A DNA stretch of 64,000 nt from Mycobacteriaceae bacterium. GTDB lineage: Bacteria; Actinomycetota; Actinomycetes; Mycobacteriales; Mycobacteriaceae. The stretch lies in NCBI GenBank assembly GCA_019245755.1, contig JAFARC010000040.1, positions 1-64,000 of the forward strand, in the 5' to 3' direction. The notes below the pieces were generated by a model. It was not told where the DNA came from. It ran no database searches and saw nothing but the letters and a program-made list of their open reading frames with translations. This document shows, one piece after another, positions 52,502-61,125 of the stretch (positions are counted from its first letter, which is position 1; every line of letters starts with the position of its first letter). The translations under genes and the position numbers were made by a program.

Positions 52502-52894
52502 ATGCCCGCCCGCCGCGCTGTCGACCCCGCGCAGACGCGCGCGGCCGTGCTGGCCGTCGAGCGGTGGCTGCGCGACGAAACCCGCCCGCAGCCGTCCCGC
52601 GACGAACTCGCCGTGGCGGTTCGGCTCACCGCCCGCACCCTGGCCGGACTCGCGCCCGGTGCCAGCGTCGAGGTCAGGATCCCGCCCTACGTTGCGGTGC
52701 AATGTATTTCGGGCCCCCGGCATCGGCGGGGCACGCCAGGAGATGTGGTGGAGACGGATGCCCGGACCTGGCTGCTGCTGGCCACGGGCCTGCTCTCGGT
52801 GCCCGACGCCGCGGCCGCAGGGGCGTTGCGGATGTCCGGGTCGCGGTCCGCAGAGCTGGCGTCATGGCTACCGCTGGTAGCCGTCGATGGCTGA
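52502..52894 (+). CDS. Sterol-carrier-family protein (Rv0807-like)
   Basis: 130 residues. The block VEVRIPPYVAVQCISGPRHR, then GTPGDVVETDARTWLLLATG is the conserved core of the mycobacterial SCP2-like family found next to purF. It may bind lipid. The N-terminal RRAVDPAQTRAAVLAVERWL is a helix. In a two-gene unit with the CPBP gene and upstream of purF. Confidence 0.83.
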   Translation: MPARRAVDPAQTRAAVLAVERWLRDETRPQPSRDELAVAVRLTARTLAGLAPGASVEVRIPPYVAVQCISGPRHRRGTPGDVVETDARTWLLLATGLLSVPDAAAAGALRMSGSRSAELASWLPLVAVDG

Positions 52895-52987
52895 GCGGCG
52901 GAATTCCGTCAGCGCGGTGAACGTTCAAGAATGGGCGGCGACACTACCGGCGCGGTTCCGTTATTAATCCTTAATCACCGTAGACTT

Positions 52988-52999
52988 GGTGAGGTCACC
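52988..52999. promoter_or_regulatory. Inverted repeat and AT-rich promoter-like leader of purF
   Basis: The leader just before purF has an AT-rich stretch (ttattaatccttaatcacc, 52961-52979) followed by GGTGA-GG-TCACC, a 5+5 inverted repeat, 28 bp before the GTG. This is a candidate promoter with an operator for purine control. No known purine-box consensus is visible. Confidence 0.35.
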
Positions 53000-53026
53000 C
53001 TCCGGTCACCTGGGAGCTACCAAATC

Positions 53027-54556
53027 GTGACGCTTGAGCCAACGCGGCCAGAGAATCCGCCGCGCGAAGAGTGCGGCGTCTTCGGCGTCTGGGCGCCGGG
53101 CGAGGAAGTCGCCAAGCTCAGCTACTACGGGCTCTACGCGCTGCAGCACCGCGGCCAGGAGGCCGCGGGGATCGCCGTCGCGGACGGATCGCAGGTGCTG
53201 GTGTTCAAGGACCTCGGCCTGGTCAGCCAGGTGTTCGACGAGCAGACCCTGGCGGCCATGGAGGGCCACGTCGCGATCGGGCACTGCCGGTACTCAACGA
53301 CCGGCTCCACCACCTGGGAGAACGCGCAGCCGGTGTTCCGCAACACAGCCGCGGGCACGGGGGTCGCACTCGGCCACAACGGCAACCTGGTCAACACCAC
53401 CGAGCTGGCGAGCCGCGCCCGGGAGCTCGGATTGGTCAACACCCGGGCCCCGGCCGCGGCGACCACCGACTCCGACATCCTCGGTGCTTTGCTTGCGCAC
53501 GGCGCGGCCGATGCCACGCTCGAGCAGGCGGCCCTGGAGCTGCTGCCCACCGTCCGCGGCGCGTTCTGCCTGACATTCATGGACGAGGACACCCTGTACG
53601 CCGCCCGCGACCCGTACGGCGTGCGGCCGCTGTCGCTGGGACGGCTGGACCGCGGCTGGGTCGTGGCTTCGGAAACGGCTGCACTCGACATCGTCGGCGC
53701 CTCCTTCGTCCGCGACATCGAGCCCGGCGAGCTGCTGGCCATCGACGCCGACGGCGTGCGGTCCACCCGGTTCGCCAACCCGACGCCCAAGGGCTGCATC
53801 TTCGAGTACGTCTACCTGGCCCGCCCGGACAGCACGATCGCCGGCAGGTCGGTGCACGCCACCCGGGTGGAGATCGGTCGCCGCCTAGCCCGGGAACGGC
53901 CTATCGGCGCGGATCTGGTGATCGGCGTGCCCGAATCCGGCACGCCCGCGGCAGTCGGCTACGCCCAGGGATCCGGTATCCCGTACGGCCAGGGCCTGAT
54001 GAAGAACGCCTACGTCGGGCGCACCTTCATCCAGCCGTCGCAGACCATCCGCCAGCTCGGCATCCGGCTCAAGCTCAACCCGCTGCGGGAGGTTATCCGC
54101 GGCAAGCGGCTGATCGTCGTCGACGACTCGATCGTGCGCGGCAACACCCAGCGCGCGCTCGTGCGGATGCTGCGGGAGGCCGGCGCGGTGGAGGTGCACG
54201 TGCGGATCGCATCGCCGCCGGTGAAATGGCCGTGTTTCTACGGCATCGACTTCGCCACCCCGGCCGAGCTGATCGCCAACGCCGTCGAGAACGAAGACGA
54301 GATGCTGGAGGCGGTGCGGCATGCGATCGGCGCGGACACGCTGGGCTACATCTCGTTGCAGGGCATGATCGCGGCCAGCGAACAGCCCGCGTCGCGGCTG
54401 TGCTGCGCCTGCTTCGACGGCAAGTACCCCATCGAGCTGCCCGGCGAGACGGCGTTGGGCAAAAACATCGTGGAGCACATGCTGGCCACCGCGGCCCGCA
54501 CCGGGATACCGGTTCAGGCCGAGAACGACAACGTCTCGGCGTTGCGACGGCCCTAA
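53027..54556 (+). CDS. purF: Amidophosphoribosyltransferase
   Basis: 509 residues. It makes phosphoribosylamine from PRPP and glutamine, the first committed purine step. A short propeptide ends before the catalytic Cys16 (PPREECGVFGVWAPG), which becomes the N-terminus after processing. Other blocks: RYSTTGSTTWENAQPVFRNT, GHNGNLVNTTELA, the PRPP motif RLIVVDDSIVRGNTQR. C-terminal cysteines (LCCACF) fit the Fe-S-containing type. GTG at 53027 was chosen over ATG at 52931 because an AT-rich promoter-like stretch lies between them. Confidence 0.95.
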   Translation: MTLEPTRPENPPREECGVFGVWAPGEEVAKLSYYGLYALQHRGQEAAGIAVADGSQVLVFKDLGLVSQVFDEQTLAAMEGHVAIGHCRYSTTGSTTWENAQPVFRNTAAGTGVALGHNGNLVNTTELASRARELGLVNTRAPAAATTDSDILGALLAHGAADATLEQAALELLPTVRGAFCLTFMDEDTLYAARDPYGVRPLSLGRLDRGWVVASETAALDIVGASFVRDIEPGELLAIDADGVRSTRFANPTPKGCIFEYVYLARPDSTIAGRSVHATRVEIGRRLARERPIGADLVIGVPESGTPAAVGYAQGSGIPYGQGLMKNAYVGRTFIQPSQTIRQLGIRLKLNPLREVIRGKRLIVVDDSIVRGNTQRALVRMLREAGAVEVHVRIASPPVKWPCFYGIDFATPAELIANAVENEDEMLEAVRHAIGADTLGYISLQGMIAASEQPASRLCCACFDGKYPIELPGETALGKNIVEHMLATAARTGIPVQAENDNVSALRRP

Positions 54557-55869
54557 ACGCTGCCCACCACGTTGGCGAAGATCGCCCGAAACTTGCGGCG
54601 GTGCAACGGAAGAGCCCCGTACCAGTACAGCCGCCCGGCGATGCCGCGGGGATAGAAGACCGCCCGCTGGTCGTAGCGACTGCCGCGACCGTCCACCGGC
54701 CCCGCCCGCATCTGGAGCCATTCCTCCCCCGCCGCAGTCTGCCGGCGCAGGCGCAGCAGCTGGCCGGGCTCAACGGTTTCCACCTCGGAGGAGGCCTGAA
54801 CCGGGTCGGCATCGATCACCTTCCACAGTTCCTCGGGCGTCGCCGGTGTCCACGCGGATCGGCTGAGCGTGTAGGTGGTCTCACCGGCCCACGGAGGGTC
54901 GGTGAGCAGCGGCTCCGACGGCGCGCCGTGCGCTTTGCGGTCCAGCGCCAGCCTGACCGCTTCCCGGTAACCCGTCAGCCCGCCGTCCGGCGGCGGGATG
55001 ACCTGGCCAATGTCGTGGACGCCCATCACGGCGTCGCAGTGCAGCGACTCGACCAGCGGGCGGGCCAAACCGGACGGGATCGGGGTCACCAGCCCGACCC
55101 ACCAGCTGGCGATCGTCGGGGTCAAGAACGGCAGCACGACGATCAGGCGGCGGCGCAGCCCGGCTTCCTCGGCGTAGATCTGCAACATCTGGGCGTACTC
55201 CAACACATCCGGACCGCCGATGTCCCAGGTCCGCGACCAGGGCACCGGCGCTGACGCGGCCCGAGCCAGGTAGTGCAGCACGTCACGAATAGCGATCGGC
55301 TGGATCTTGTTGTGCACCCATCGCGGCGTCGTCATCGCGGGCAGCCGATCGGTGAGATGGCGGATCATCTCGAATGACGCCGAGCCCGACCCGACGATCA
55401 CGCCGGCCTGCAACACGACCGTCTCGATGCCGGAGCTAAGCAGGATGTCGCCAACCGCGGTGCGGGACCGCAGGTGCGGCGAGAGCTTGGTGTCCGACGG
55501 GTGCAGCCCGCCGAGATAGACCAACCTGCCGACCCCGGCGCGGCGGGCCGCCGCGACGACGTTGGTCGCCGCGTCGCGTTCCTCGGTCGCGAAGTCCGTC
55601 GACGTGCCCATCGAGTGCACCAGGTAGTACACGACCTCGACACCGTCGAACGCGGCGGCCAGCGAATCCCGGTCGGCGAGATCACCCCGAACCACCTCGA
55701 CCGCCGGGTGGTCTGCTCTTCGCCCGAGCGGCTCCTCGCGCAGCCACGGCACGCCGGCGAGCTTGTCCGGGGTCCTGGCCATTGCGCGAACCTGATGGCC
55801 GCGGGCGAGCAGCACCGGCACCAGACGCGCGCCGACGTAACCGGTCGCACCCGTCACCAAGCAGCGCAT
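54553..55869 (-). CDS. NAD(P)-binding SDR-like protein fused to DUF2867
   Basis: 438 residues. The N-terminal atypical SDR has VTGATGYVGARLVPVLLARG and DSLAAAFDGVEVVYYLVHSM; the C-terminal 150 form DUF2867 (SRSAWTPATPEELWKVIDAD, VFYPRGIAGRLYWYGALPLH). Such fusions are common in actinobacteria, with unknown substrates. The 3' end overlaps purF by 4 nt. Confidence 0.88.
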   Translation of the reverse strand: MRCLVTGATGYVGARLVPVLLARGHQVRAMARTPDKLAGVPWLREEPLGRRADHPAVEVVRGDLADRDSLAAAFDGVEVVYYLVHSMGTSTDFATEERDAATNVVAAARRAGVGRLVYLGGLHPSDTKLSPHLRSRTAVGDILLSSGIETVVLQAGVIVGSGSASFEMIRHLTDRLPAMTTPRWVHNKIQPIAIRDVLHYLARAASAPVPWSRTWDIGGPDVLEYAQMLQIYAEEAGLRRRLIVVLPFLTPTIASWWVGLVTPIPSGLARPLVESLHCDAVMGVHDIGQVIPPPDGGLTGYREAVRLALDRKAHGAPSEPLLTDPPWAGETTYTLSRSAWTPATPEELWKVIDADPVQASSEVETVEPGQLLRLRRQTAAGEEWLQMRAGPVDGRGSRYDQRAVFYPRGIAGRLYWYGALPLHRRKFRAIFANVVGSV

Positions 55870-55940
55870 ATCGCCGTCGCCTTCCGTCGCGCTTTACCGA
55901 CTATTCGGAGCCGCGTCGGCGGTGGATTGCCGATTCGCGC

Positions 55941-56372
55941 TCAGGAGAAACCGCACCCCGGATCGGGCGCGTCCTCGGCCAGCGCGCCGCCGGCCGGCAC
56001 GATATAGAGAACTCGCATGACCAGCGGGGTGGCGCCGAGGTTGCGGCCGATATGGACGTGGTCGGCGCCGCTGGGCTCGAAGACGCCCGCACCAGCCGGG
56101 TACACCCCGTCGACCGCGCAGTCAGCGAGGCTGTGCGTCAGTGTGCCCTCCTCGATCACGCCGTAGAGGCGCCCGTTGTGCCAATGCCAGCCGGTGCTGC
56201 CGCCCGGGGCGATCGTGATCTGGCGGAACACGTAATCGGTGCCGTCGGCAGATCTGCGCCACAGTTCATTGGCCTGAACACCCGTTGCGGAGGTGGCCGA
56301 CGCGGTGGCCGCAACGGTGACAGCGGCGATGACAACAGCGGTCACGAGGAGGACACCTCGGGTTGGCCTCAT
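55941..56372 (-). CDS. Exported cupin-domain protein
   Basis: 143 residues. Signal peptide (LLVTAVVIAAVTVAATASAT). The cupin core has the metal motif GWHWHNGRLYGVIEEG (HxH then E) and a second His in GADHVHIGRNLG. A metal-binding beta-barrel outside the cytoplasm; substrate unknown. Two Cys (ADCAVDG, DPGCGF) may pair. The start lies 19 bp from the divergent purM ATG, so the promoters overlap. Confidence 0.83.
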   Translation of the reverse strand: MRPTRGVLLVTAVVIAAVTVAATASATSATGVQANELWRRSADGTDYVFRQITIAPGGSTGWHWHNGRLYGVIEEGTLTHSLADCAVDGVYPAGAGVFEPSGADHVHIGRNLGATPLVMRVLYIVPAGGALAEDAPDPGCGFS

Positions 56373-56391
56373 GACGGTAGCCTTACACGCG

Positions 56392-57465
56392 ATGACGGAA
56401 CGAACCGACGATCGCGGTATCTCCTATGCTTCGTCCGGGGTGGATATCGCGGCCGGCGACCGGGCAGTCGAACTGCTCAAGCCGCTGGCAGAAAAGGCCA
56501 GCAGACCTGAAGTCGTCGGTGGGCTCGGGGGTTTCGCCGGGTTGTTCGCCCTCAGGGGCGGCTACCGCGAGCCGCTGCTCGCTGCCGCCACCGACGGCGT
56601 CGGCACCAAGGTTGCGATCGCCCAGGCGATGGACAAGCACGACACCGTGGGGTTGGACCTGGTCGCAATGGTGGTCGACGACCTGGTGGTCTGCGGCGCC
56701 GAGCCGCTGCTGCTGCAGGACTACATCGCGGTCGGGCGGGTGGTGCCGGAGCGAATCGCCGCCATCGCCGCCGGTATCGCCGACGGTTGCGTACAAGCCG
56801 GGTGCGCGCTGCTCGGCGGGGAGACCGCCGAGCATCCCGGGTTGATGGCGCCCGACGCCTATGACATCTCGGCGACCGGCATCGGGGTCGTGGAGGCCGA
56901 CGACGTGCTCGGCCCCGACCGGGTGCGTCCCGGCGACATCGTGCTCGCCATGGGTTCGACGGGCCTGCACTCCAACGGCTACTCGCTGGCCCGGCATGTG
57001 CTGCTGGAGATCGACCGGATGAACCTTGCCGGGCACGTCGAGGAGTTCGGCCGCACCCTCGGCGAAGAGCTGCTCGAACCGACCCGCATCTACGCCAAGG
57101 ACTGCCTGGCGCTGGCGGCGGAGACCCAGGTGCGCACGTTCTGCCATGTCACCGGCGGCGGACTGGCCGGCAACCTGGCCCGGGTGATCCCGCACGGCCT
57201 GGCGGCGGAGTTAGACCGGGGGACGTGGACGCCTGCACCGGTGTTCGCGATGATCGCGCAGCGTGGCCGGATCGACCGCGCCGAGATGGAGAAGACGTTC
57301 AACATGGGCGTGGGCATGGTCGCGGTCGTCAGCGCGGACGACACCGACCGGGCGCTGGCCATCCTGACCGCCCGGCACCTGAACTGCTGGGTGCTGGGCA
57401 CCGTCAAAAAGGCCGGCAAAAGCAATACTCGCGTGGAACTCGTCGGCCTACATCCGCGATTCTGA
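56392..57465 (+). CDS. purM: Phosphoribosylformylglycinamidine cyclo-ligase (AIR synthetase)
   Basis: 357 residues. It closes the imidazole ring, FGAM to AIR. Blocks: ISYASSGVDIAAGDRAVELL, the ATP-loop AATDGVGTKVAIAQAMDKH, CALLGGETAEHPGLMAPDAY and VTGGGLAGNLARVIPHGL. ATG 56392 gives the family's usual start; ATG 56371 is an alternative. Confidence 0.96.
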   Translation: MTERTDDRGISYASSGVDIAAGDRAVELLKPLAEKASRPEVVGGLGGFAGLFALRGGYREPLLAAATDGVGTKVAIAQAMDKHDTVGLDLVAMVVDDLVVCGAEPLLLQDYIAVGRVVPERIAAIAAGIADGCVQAGCALLGGETAEHPGLMAPDAYDISATGIGVVEADDVLGPDRVRPGDIVLAMGSTGLHSNGYSLARHVLLEIDRMNLAGHVEEFGRTLGEELLEPTRIYAKDCLALAAETQVRTFCHVTGGGLAGNLARVIPHGLAAELDRGTWTPAPVFAMIAQRGRIDRAEMEKTFNMGVGMVAVVSADDTDRALAILTARHLNCWVLGTVKKAGKSNTRVELVGLHPRF

Positions 57466-57479
57466 CGAACGGGGAGGCA

Positions 57480-57644
57480 TCAACGACGCCAGTCGTCGTC
57501 GTCCCATCCGTCGTTGTCGTCGGTGTCTATGCTGTCGGCCCCGGACAGCTCCCGTTGGAGACGTTCGAAATCGGTCTGCGGGGAGCTGTACTTCAGCTCC
57601 CGGGCAACCTTCGTCTGCTTCGCCTTCGCCCGGCCGCGGCCCAT
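57480..57644 (-). CDS. DUF3073 small acidic-tailed protein (Rv0810c-like)
   Basis: 54 residues on the minus strand: basic start MGRGRAKAKQTKVARELKYS, then SPQTDFERLQRELSG and an Asp-rich end with DDNDGWDDDDWRR. The layout (basic head, acidic tail) is that of DUF3073, which follows purM in mycobacteria. It could bind nucleic acid through the basic head; function unknown. gaggggg lies upstream of the ATG. It is short enough to be missed by length cut-offs. Confidence 0.85.
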   Translation of the reverse strand: MGRGRAKAKQTKVARELKYSSPQTDFERLQRELSGADSIDTDDNDGWDDDDWRR

Positions 57645-57765
57645 GGGGGAACCCCCTCGCGCAATAACGGAGCGGCCCGATGAGAAGGCGGCTCCGATCT
57701 GAGTCTGTCTTTATGAGTCCTGACAACACTTTACCGTGCCCGGGCGCGGTGCGCTGGCAGGCCTG

Positions 57766-58875
57766 TCACTGATGAATGCCGCGTAGCCGCTCGACGGCGG
57801 CGCGGCCAGGTCCGACGACGTCGGTCGCCGGCACGGTGTCGGGGTCGATCACCAGCGGAACGGGCTCTGCCCCGCAAGCGGGAGATGCCTCCACGCCTTC
57901 GGTGACCAACTCGGTGTCAGCCGAGATGCCGCGCTTAATCAGTGCCAGGGCCACCGGGCCGAGGTCGACATGGTCGACAACCGTGCCGAGCCGGCCGACA
58001 GTGCGGCCACCCGCAGTCACCGGCGACCCGGTGACCGGCCTTGTCCGCGAGCCGTCGAGGTGGGTCAACACCAGCATCCGCGGCGGCCGGCCCAGGTTGT
58101 GCACCCGCGCGACGGTCTCCTGGCCGCGGTAGCAGCCCTTGTCCAGGTGCACCGCCGTGCCGATCCAGCCAACCTCGTGGGGAATCGTGCGTTCGTCGGT
58201 GTCCACGCCGAGCCGCGGCCGAAGACCCGCCACCCGGTGCGCTTCATAGGTCCACACGCCCGCCGGACGCACGCCCGCTTGCTGCAGTCGTTCGCGTAGG
58301 CCAGGCAGTTCGTTGTGGGGGATTATCAAATCGAGCGCGACCGCCGGACCTTCGCGGTCGGCCGGCATACGCCTTAGGAATCCGTTGCCCGGAACCGGCT
58401 TGGCGGTCAGCGGTTCGGGTAGGGCGTCGACGCCCAGGGCATCGTGAACTCCGCGGTCGGCCAGCTTGGGCCCGAGCAGCGACAGCACGCCGTAGTCAGC
58501 GGCCTCGGGGGCGACGTCGGCCCAGAACACCATGCGCTTGAGGTAGGCCAGCAGCGGCTTGCCGCGCCACGGCTCGGTGTCGAGATAGCTGACACCGCCC
58601 AGCTCGGTCTGGACCCAGTGGTCCTCGACGCGGCCCTGCCCGTCGAGGCTGAGGTTTTGCACGGTGGCGCCATCGGGCAGCCCGGCGACCTGCTGAGACG
58701 AGATGTTGTGCAGCCAGGACAGCCGGTCGGCGCCGGTGAGCGTCAGCACCTTGCGATGGGAGCGGTCAACGAGGACCGCGTCGGTCAGCGCGGCTCGCTG
58801 TTCGCCGAACGGGTCGCCGTAATGCCACACCGCCCCGGCGTCGGGACTCGACTCGGGGGCGGGAACGGCGGACAC
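57766..58875 (-). CDS. Folate-binding YgfZ/GcvT-like protein (Rv0811c-like)
   Basis: 369 residues. The YgfZ signature KGCYRGQETVARVHNLG is intact, with GADRLSWLHNISSQQVAGLP near the start. YgfZ proteins use folate to help maintain Fe-S enzymes. Divergent from the class IV aminotransferase, whose start is 41 nt away. Confidence 0.9.
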   Translation of the reverse strand: MSAVPAPESSPDAGAVWHYGDPFGEQRAALTDAVLVDRSHRKVLTLTGADRLSWLHNISSQQVAGLPDGATVQNLSLDGQGRVEDHWVQTELGGVSYLDTEPWRGKPLLAYLKRMVFWADVAPEAADYGVLSLLGPKLADRGVHDALGVDALPEPLTAKPVPGNGFLRRMPADREGPAVALDLIIPHNELPGLRERLQQAGVRPAGVWTYEAHRVAGLRPRLGVDTDERTIPHEVGWIGTAVHLDKGCYRGQETVARVHNLGRPPRMLVLTHLDGSRTRPVTGSPVTAGGRTVGRLGTVVDHVDLGPVALALIKRGISADTELVTEGVEASPACGAEPVPLVIDPDTVPATDVVGPGRAAVERLRGIHQ

Positions 58876-58916
58876 GCTTCAACTCTACGGATTGGCGGCC
58901 GGTTACCCTTCTGCCC

Positions 58917-59768
58917 ATGTCCGTAGTGGTCACGCTCGATGGGGAATTCCACGATCCGGCCGCGCCGCTGCTGTTCGCCGACGACCTGGCGGCGGTGCGC
59001 GGCGACGGCATCTTCGAAACACTGTTGGCCCGCGACGGGCGGCCCTGCCTGCTCGACGCCCACCTGCAGCGGCTGGAACAGTCCGCCGAGATGATGGATC
59101 TGCCGGCGCCGGATCGGGAGGCGTGGCGGAGTGCTGCCTTCGCGGCGGCGTCCCGCTGGGCGAACTCGCGTGACGACGATGGGGTGATCCGGCTGGTGTA
59201 CAGCCGAGGGCGGGAAAGCGGTGGTCCGCCGACCGCCTACATCACCGTCAACCCGCTGCCCGAGCGGGTCGCGGCGGTGCGCCGCGACGGGCTGGCGGCG
59301 TTGACGCTGGCTCGCGGGCTTTCTGCGGCTGCCGCGCAGGCGCCGTGGCTGCTCGCCGGCGCCAAGACGCTGTCGTATGCGGTCAACATGGCCGCGCTGC
59401 GCTACGCCGCCCACCGTGGCGCTGGCGATGTGATCTTCGTCAGCGCCGACGGCTATGTGCTCGAGGGGCCGCGGTCGACGGTAGTGATCGTCAACGACGG
59501 CGTGTTCGTAACCCCGCCGCCGTCGCTGCCGATTCTGCACGGCACCACCCAACAGGCGGTGTTCACCGTAGCTGCGGGCAAGGGCTACCGCTGCGAGTAC
59601 CAGCCGCTGCGAGAAGTCGACCTGCTTGGCGCGCAAGGCATCTGGTTGGTGTCGAGCATCACACTTGCGGCGCGGGTGCACACGCTAAACGGCCGGGCGC
59701 TGCCGGACTGCCCGCTGGGGACCGAGTTCAGCGAGCTGGTCGACCTCGCCATCGTCAGTGACCGCTGA
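58917..59768 (+). CDS. Class IV aminotransferase / aminodeoxychorismate lyase (Rv0812-like)
   Basis: 283 residues, PLP fold type IV. The Schiff-base Lys is in LLAGAKTLSYAVNMAALRYA; GDGIFETLLARDGRPCLLDA and GYVLEGPRSTVVIVNDG are typical of PabC/D-amino-acid aminotransferases. It likely makes p-aminobenzoate for folate, or transaminates D-amino acids; both have been suggested for the M. tuberculosis relative. Its place beside the folate-dependent YgfZ-like gene fits the former. Confidence 0.88.
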   Translation: MSVVVTLDGEFHDPAAPLLFADDLAAVRGDGIFETLLARDGRPCLLDAHLQRLEQSAEMMDLPAPDREAWRSAAFAAASRWANSRDDDGVIRLVYSRGRESGGPPTAYITVNPLPERVAAVRRDGLAALTLARGLSAAAAQAPWLLAGAKTLSYAVNMAALRYAAHRGAGDVIFVSADGYVLEGPRSTVVIVNDGVFVTPPPSLPILHGTTQQAVFTVAAGKGYRCEYQPLREVDLLGAQGIWLVSSITLAARVHTLNGRALPDCPLGTEFSELVDLAIVSDR

Positions 59769-59837
59769 ATACGGTTGTCGCGACGTCGCCGCGCGGGTAC
59801 GGTCGCCGGTACACGAGGAAGGAGGTGGTCCGAGAAT

Positions 59838-59876
59838 TTGATTGACTTATGGACACGTGAGGTGACTGCCGGCTAG
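59838..59876 (+). other. Possible 12-codon mini-ORF with a very strong Shine-Dalgarno sequence
   Basis: AAGGAGGTGG (59819-59828) is a near-perfect anti-16S match. It is followed after 9 nt by TTG and 12 codons reading MIDLWTREVTAG then TAG. It lies 69 nt after the aminotransferase gene with no plus-strand gene downstream. It may be a translated peptide or part of a structured RNA. I have a vague recollection of related xDLxTREVxxG leaders in other actinobacteria, which I cannot verify. Confidence 0.4.
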
Positions 59877-59930
59877 CAGCCCGCGGCGGAATTGACCGCG
59901 CAGGCGCTGGCTAATTCCCCGCAGTCACCC

Positions 59931-59982
59931 GGCCCCCGAGCCCCTCGGCCCGTCCAGCCAGGAACACAACGGCTCGGGGGCC
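59931..59982. terminator. Long-stem hairpin between convergent transcripts
   Basis: GGCCCCCGAGCC and GGCTCGGGGGCC are perfect 12-bp inverted arms with a 28-nt loop. It lies 40-100 nt before the convergent 3' end of the nitrobindin-like gene and after the mini-ORF, fitting a bidirectional terminator. No U tract. Confidence 0.65.
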
Positions 59983-60021
59983 GCTCCATATCCGGGGGCT
60001 GCGGTGCCCAGCTGGCGAGGG

Positions 60022-60690
60022 TCACCCGGCGTAGCGGGAGAGCCGCGCCGAGAGGTGCGGCACCAGGCCGCCGTCGGCATCGACGCGTTCCTCGACATAG
60101 GCAAGGTCGCCGCCCTCAACGATCCCGTACAGCCGCTTGGCGCCGCCGACCAGCACGCCGGAGCGGCTGCGGGCCAGCGCGTCGGTGACCAGCTCCCACG
60201 ACGACTGGGTGCGGGGCCGGCCGTAGAACAGCTCGACGTAGCCCGCGGAATTGGCGAGCAGCAGCTCGATCGCATGCGTCTCGCCGGGATCGGCGGGATC
60301 GTCGACGAAGCGCCAGAAGCCGGTCTCGCGCAGCGTCGGCTCGGCGTACTCGCCGCGCTCGGTGAGCCGCCAAGACCGCGACTCCCAATTCAGGTAATCG
60401 CGCCCGTCGTGCGAGACGATGATCTGCTGGCCGAACCGGTAGTCGCCGGTCGGCCCCCGGCCTTCGCCCTCGCCGCGCCAGACCCCGACGAGGGGCAGCA
60501 GCGCCAGCAGCGCGTCGTGCAGGTTCGCGCCCTCACGGAGGTTGGCGGTATCGGCGGGCAGGGGCAGGTCATCGAAGACCGGAATGTTACGGCCAGCCGT
60601 GGTCTTGGCGCGTTCGGCTGCCGCAGCCACCGCCCGGTCGCCGGATCCGGGTTTGGGGTCGGGAGATGCTTTGCGGTCGGGAGAACTCAC
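60022..60690 (-). CDS. Nitrobindin/FABP-like heme- or lipid-binding protein (Rv0813c-like)
   Basis: 222 residues from the GTG at 60690. Core motif [20 protein letters not shown] is the GxWxGxGxG signature of the nitrobindin/THAP4-like beta barrel; [20 protein letters not shown] is near the end. Mycobacterial members are barrels related to fatty-acid-binding proteins. No certain heme His can be assigned by eye. The N-terminal about 60 residues are low-complexity. The GTG overlaps the stop of the 32-codon membrane peptide (GTGA). Confidence 0.87.
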   Translation of the reverse strand: MSSPDRKASPDPKPGSGDRAVAAAAERAKTTAGRNIPVFDDLPLPADTANLREGANLHDALLALLPLVGVWRGEGEGRGPTGDYRFGQQIIVSHDGRDYLNWESRSWRLTERGEYAEPTLRETGFWRFVDDPADPGETHAIELLLANSAGYVELFYGRPRTQSSWELVTDALARSRSGVLVGGAKRLYGIVEGGDLAYVEERVDADGGLVPHLSARLSRYAG

Positions 60691-60785
60691 GAGTCGTCGG
60701 ATATGAGCCGGTACACCGTGTACAGCGCGAACCAGGTGATCACGACGACGCACCCGACCAGCAAGACCTCGAAGAACAGGACCAC
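60687..60785 (-). CDS. 32-residue single-pass membrane peptide
   Basis: GTG start, reading [20 protein letters not shown] then [12 protein letters not shown] and TGA. The first 26 residues are a hydrophobic helix followed by a short polar tail. The TGA overlaps the GTG of the Rv0813c-like gene, which supports real translation. Function unknown. Too short for usual gene calling. Confidence 0.65.
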   Translation of the reverse strand: MVLFFEVLLVGCVVVITWFALYTVYRLISDDS

Positions 60786-60820
60786 GGGATCGAGTCTAGT
60801 CGGCGGCTATCCGCCTGTTC

Positions 60821-61123
60821 TCAGGCGACCTTGACGTCGACCTCGTGAATCCCGGCGCCGCGGGGCACGACCACGGCGTCGCCGCTGCCGATCGCAGACA
60901 GCGCACGCACCGTCCACGAACCCGGTGCCGCGAAGAACCGGAAATCACCGGTCGCCGACGCCACCACCTCGGCGGTGAACTCGTCGGACGCATCGAGCAG
61001 ACGCACGAATGCGCCGCCCACCGGCTGCCCTGAGCCGTCGACGACCCGGCCGGTGATCACCGTCTCCTTCTCGACGTCGACACTGGCCGGCAGCGTCTGT
61101 CCTTGCTCGGGTGCAGAGCACAT
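60821..61123 (-). CDS. sseC: SseC-like DUF1416 protein
   Basis: 100 residues: VITGRVVDGSGQPVGGAFVR, then LLDASDEFTAEVVASATGDF and FFAAPGSWTVRALS, a transthyretin/carboxypeptidase-regulatory-like fold. It always accompanies cysA-type thiosulfate sulfurtransferases in mycobacteria (sseC1/sseC2). Starts 2 nt after the cysA stop, so same transcript. Role in sulfur transfer is inferred from context. Confidence 0.9.
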   Translation of the reverse strand: MCSAPEQGQTLPASVDVEKETVITGRVVDGSGQPVGGAFVRLLDASDEFTAEVVASATGDFRFFAAPGSWTVRALSAIGSGDAVVVPRGAGIHEVDVKVA

Positions 61124-61125
61124 AT

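Noticed and set aside
53071..55254. 727-codon plus-strand frame across purF and its neighbour
   Set aside because: Out of frame with purF and antisense to the SDR-DUF2867 gene; composition is typical of shadow frames. purF in the other frame is beyond doubt.
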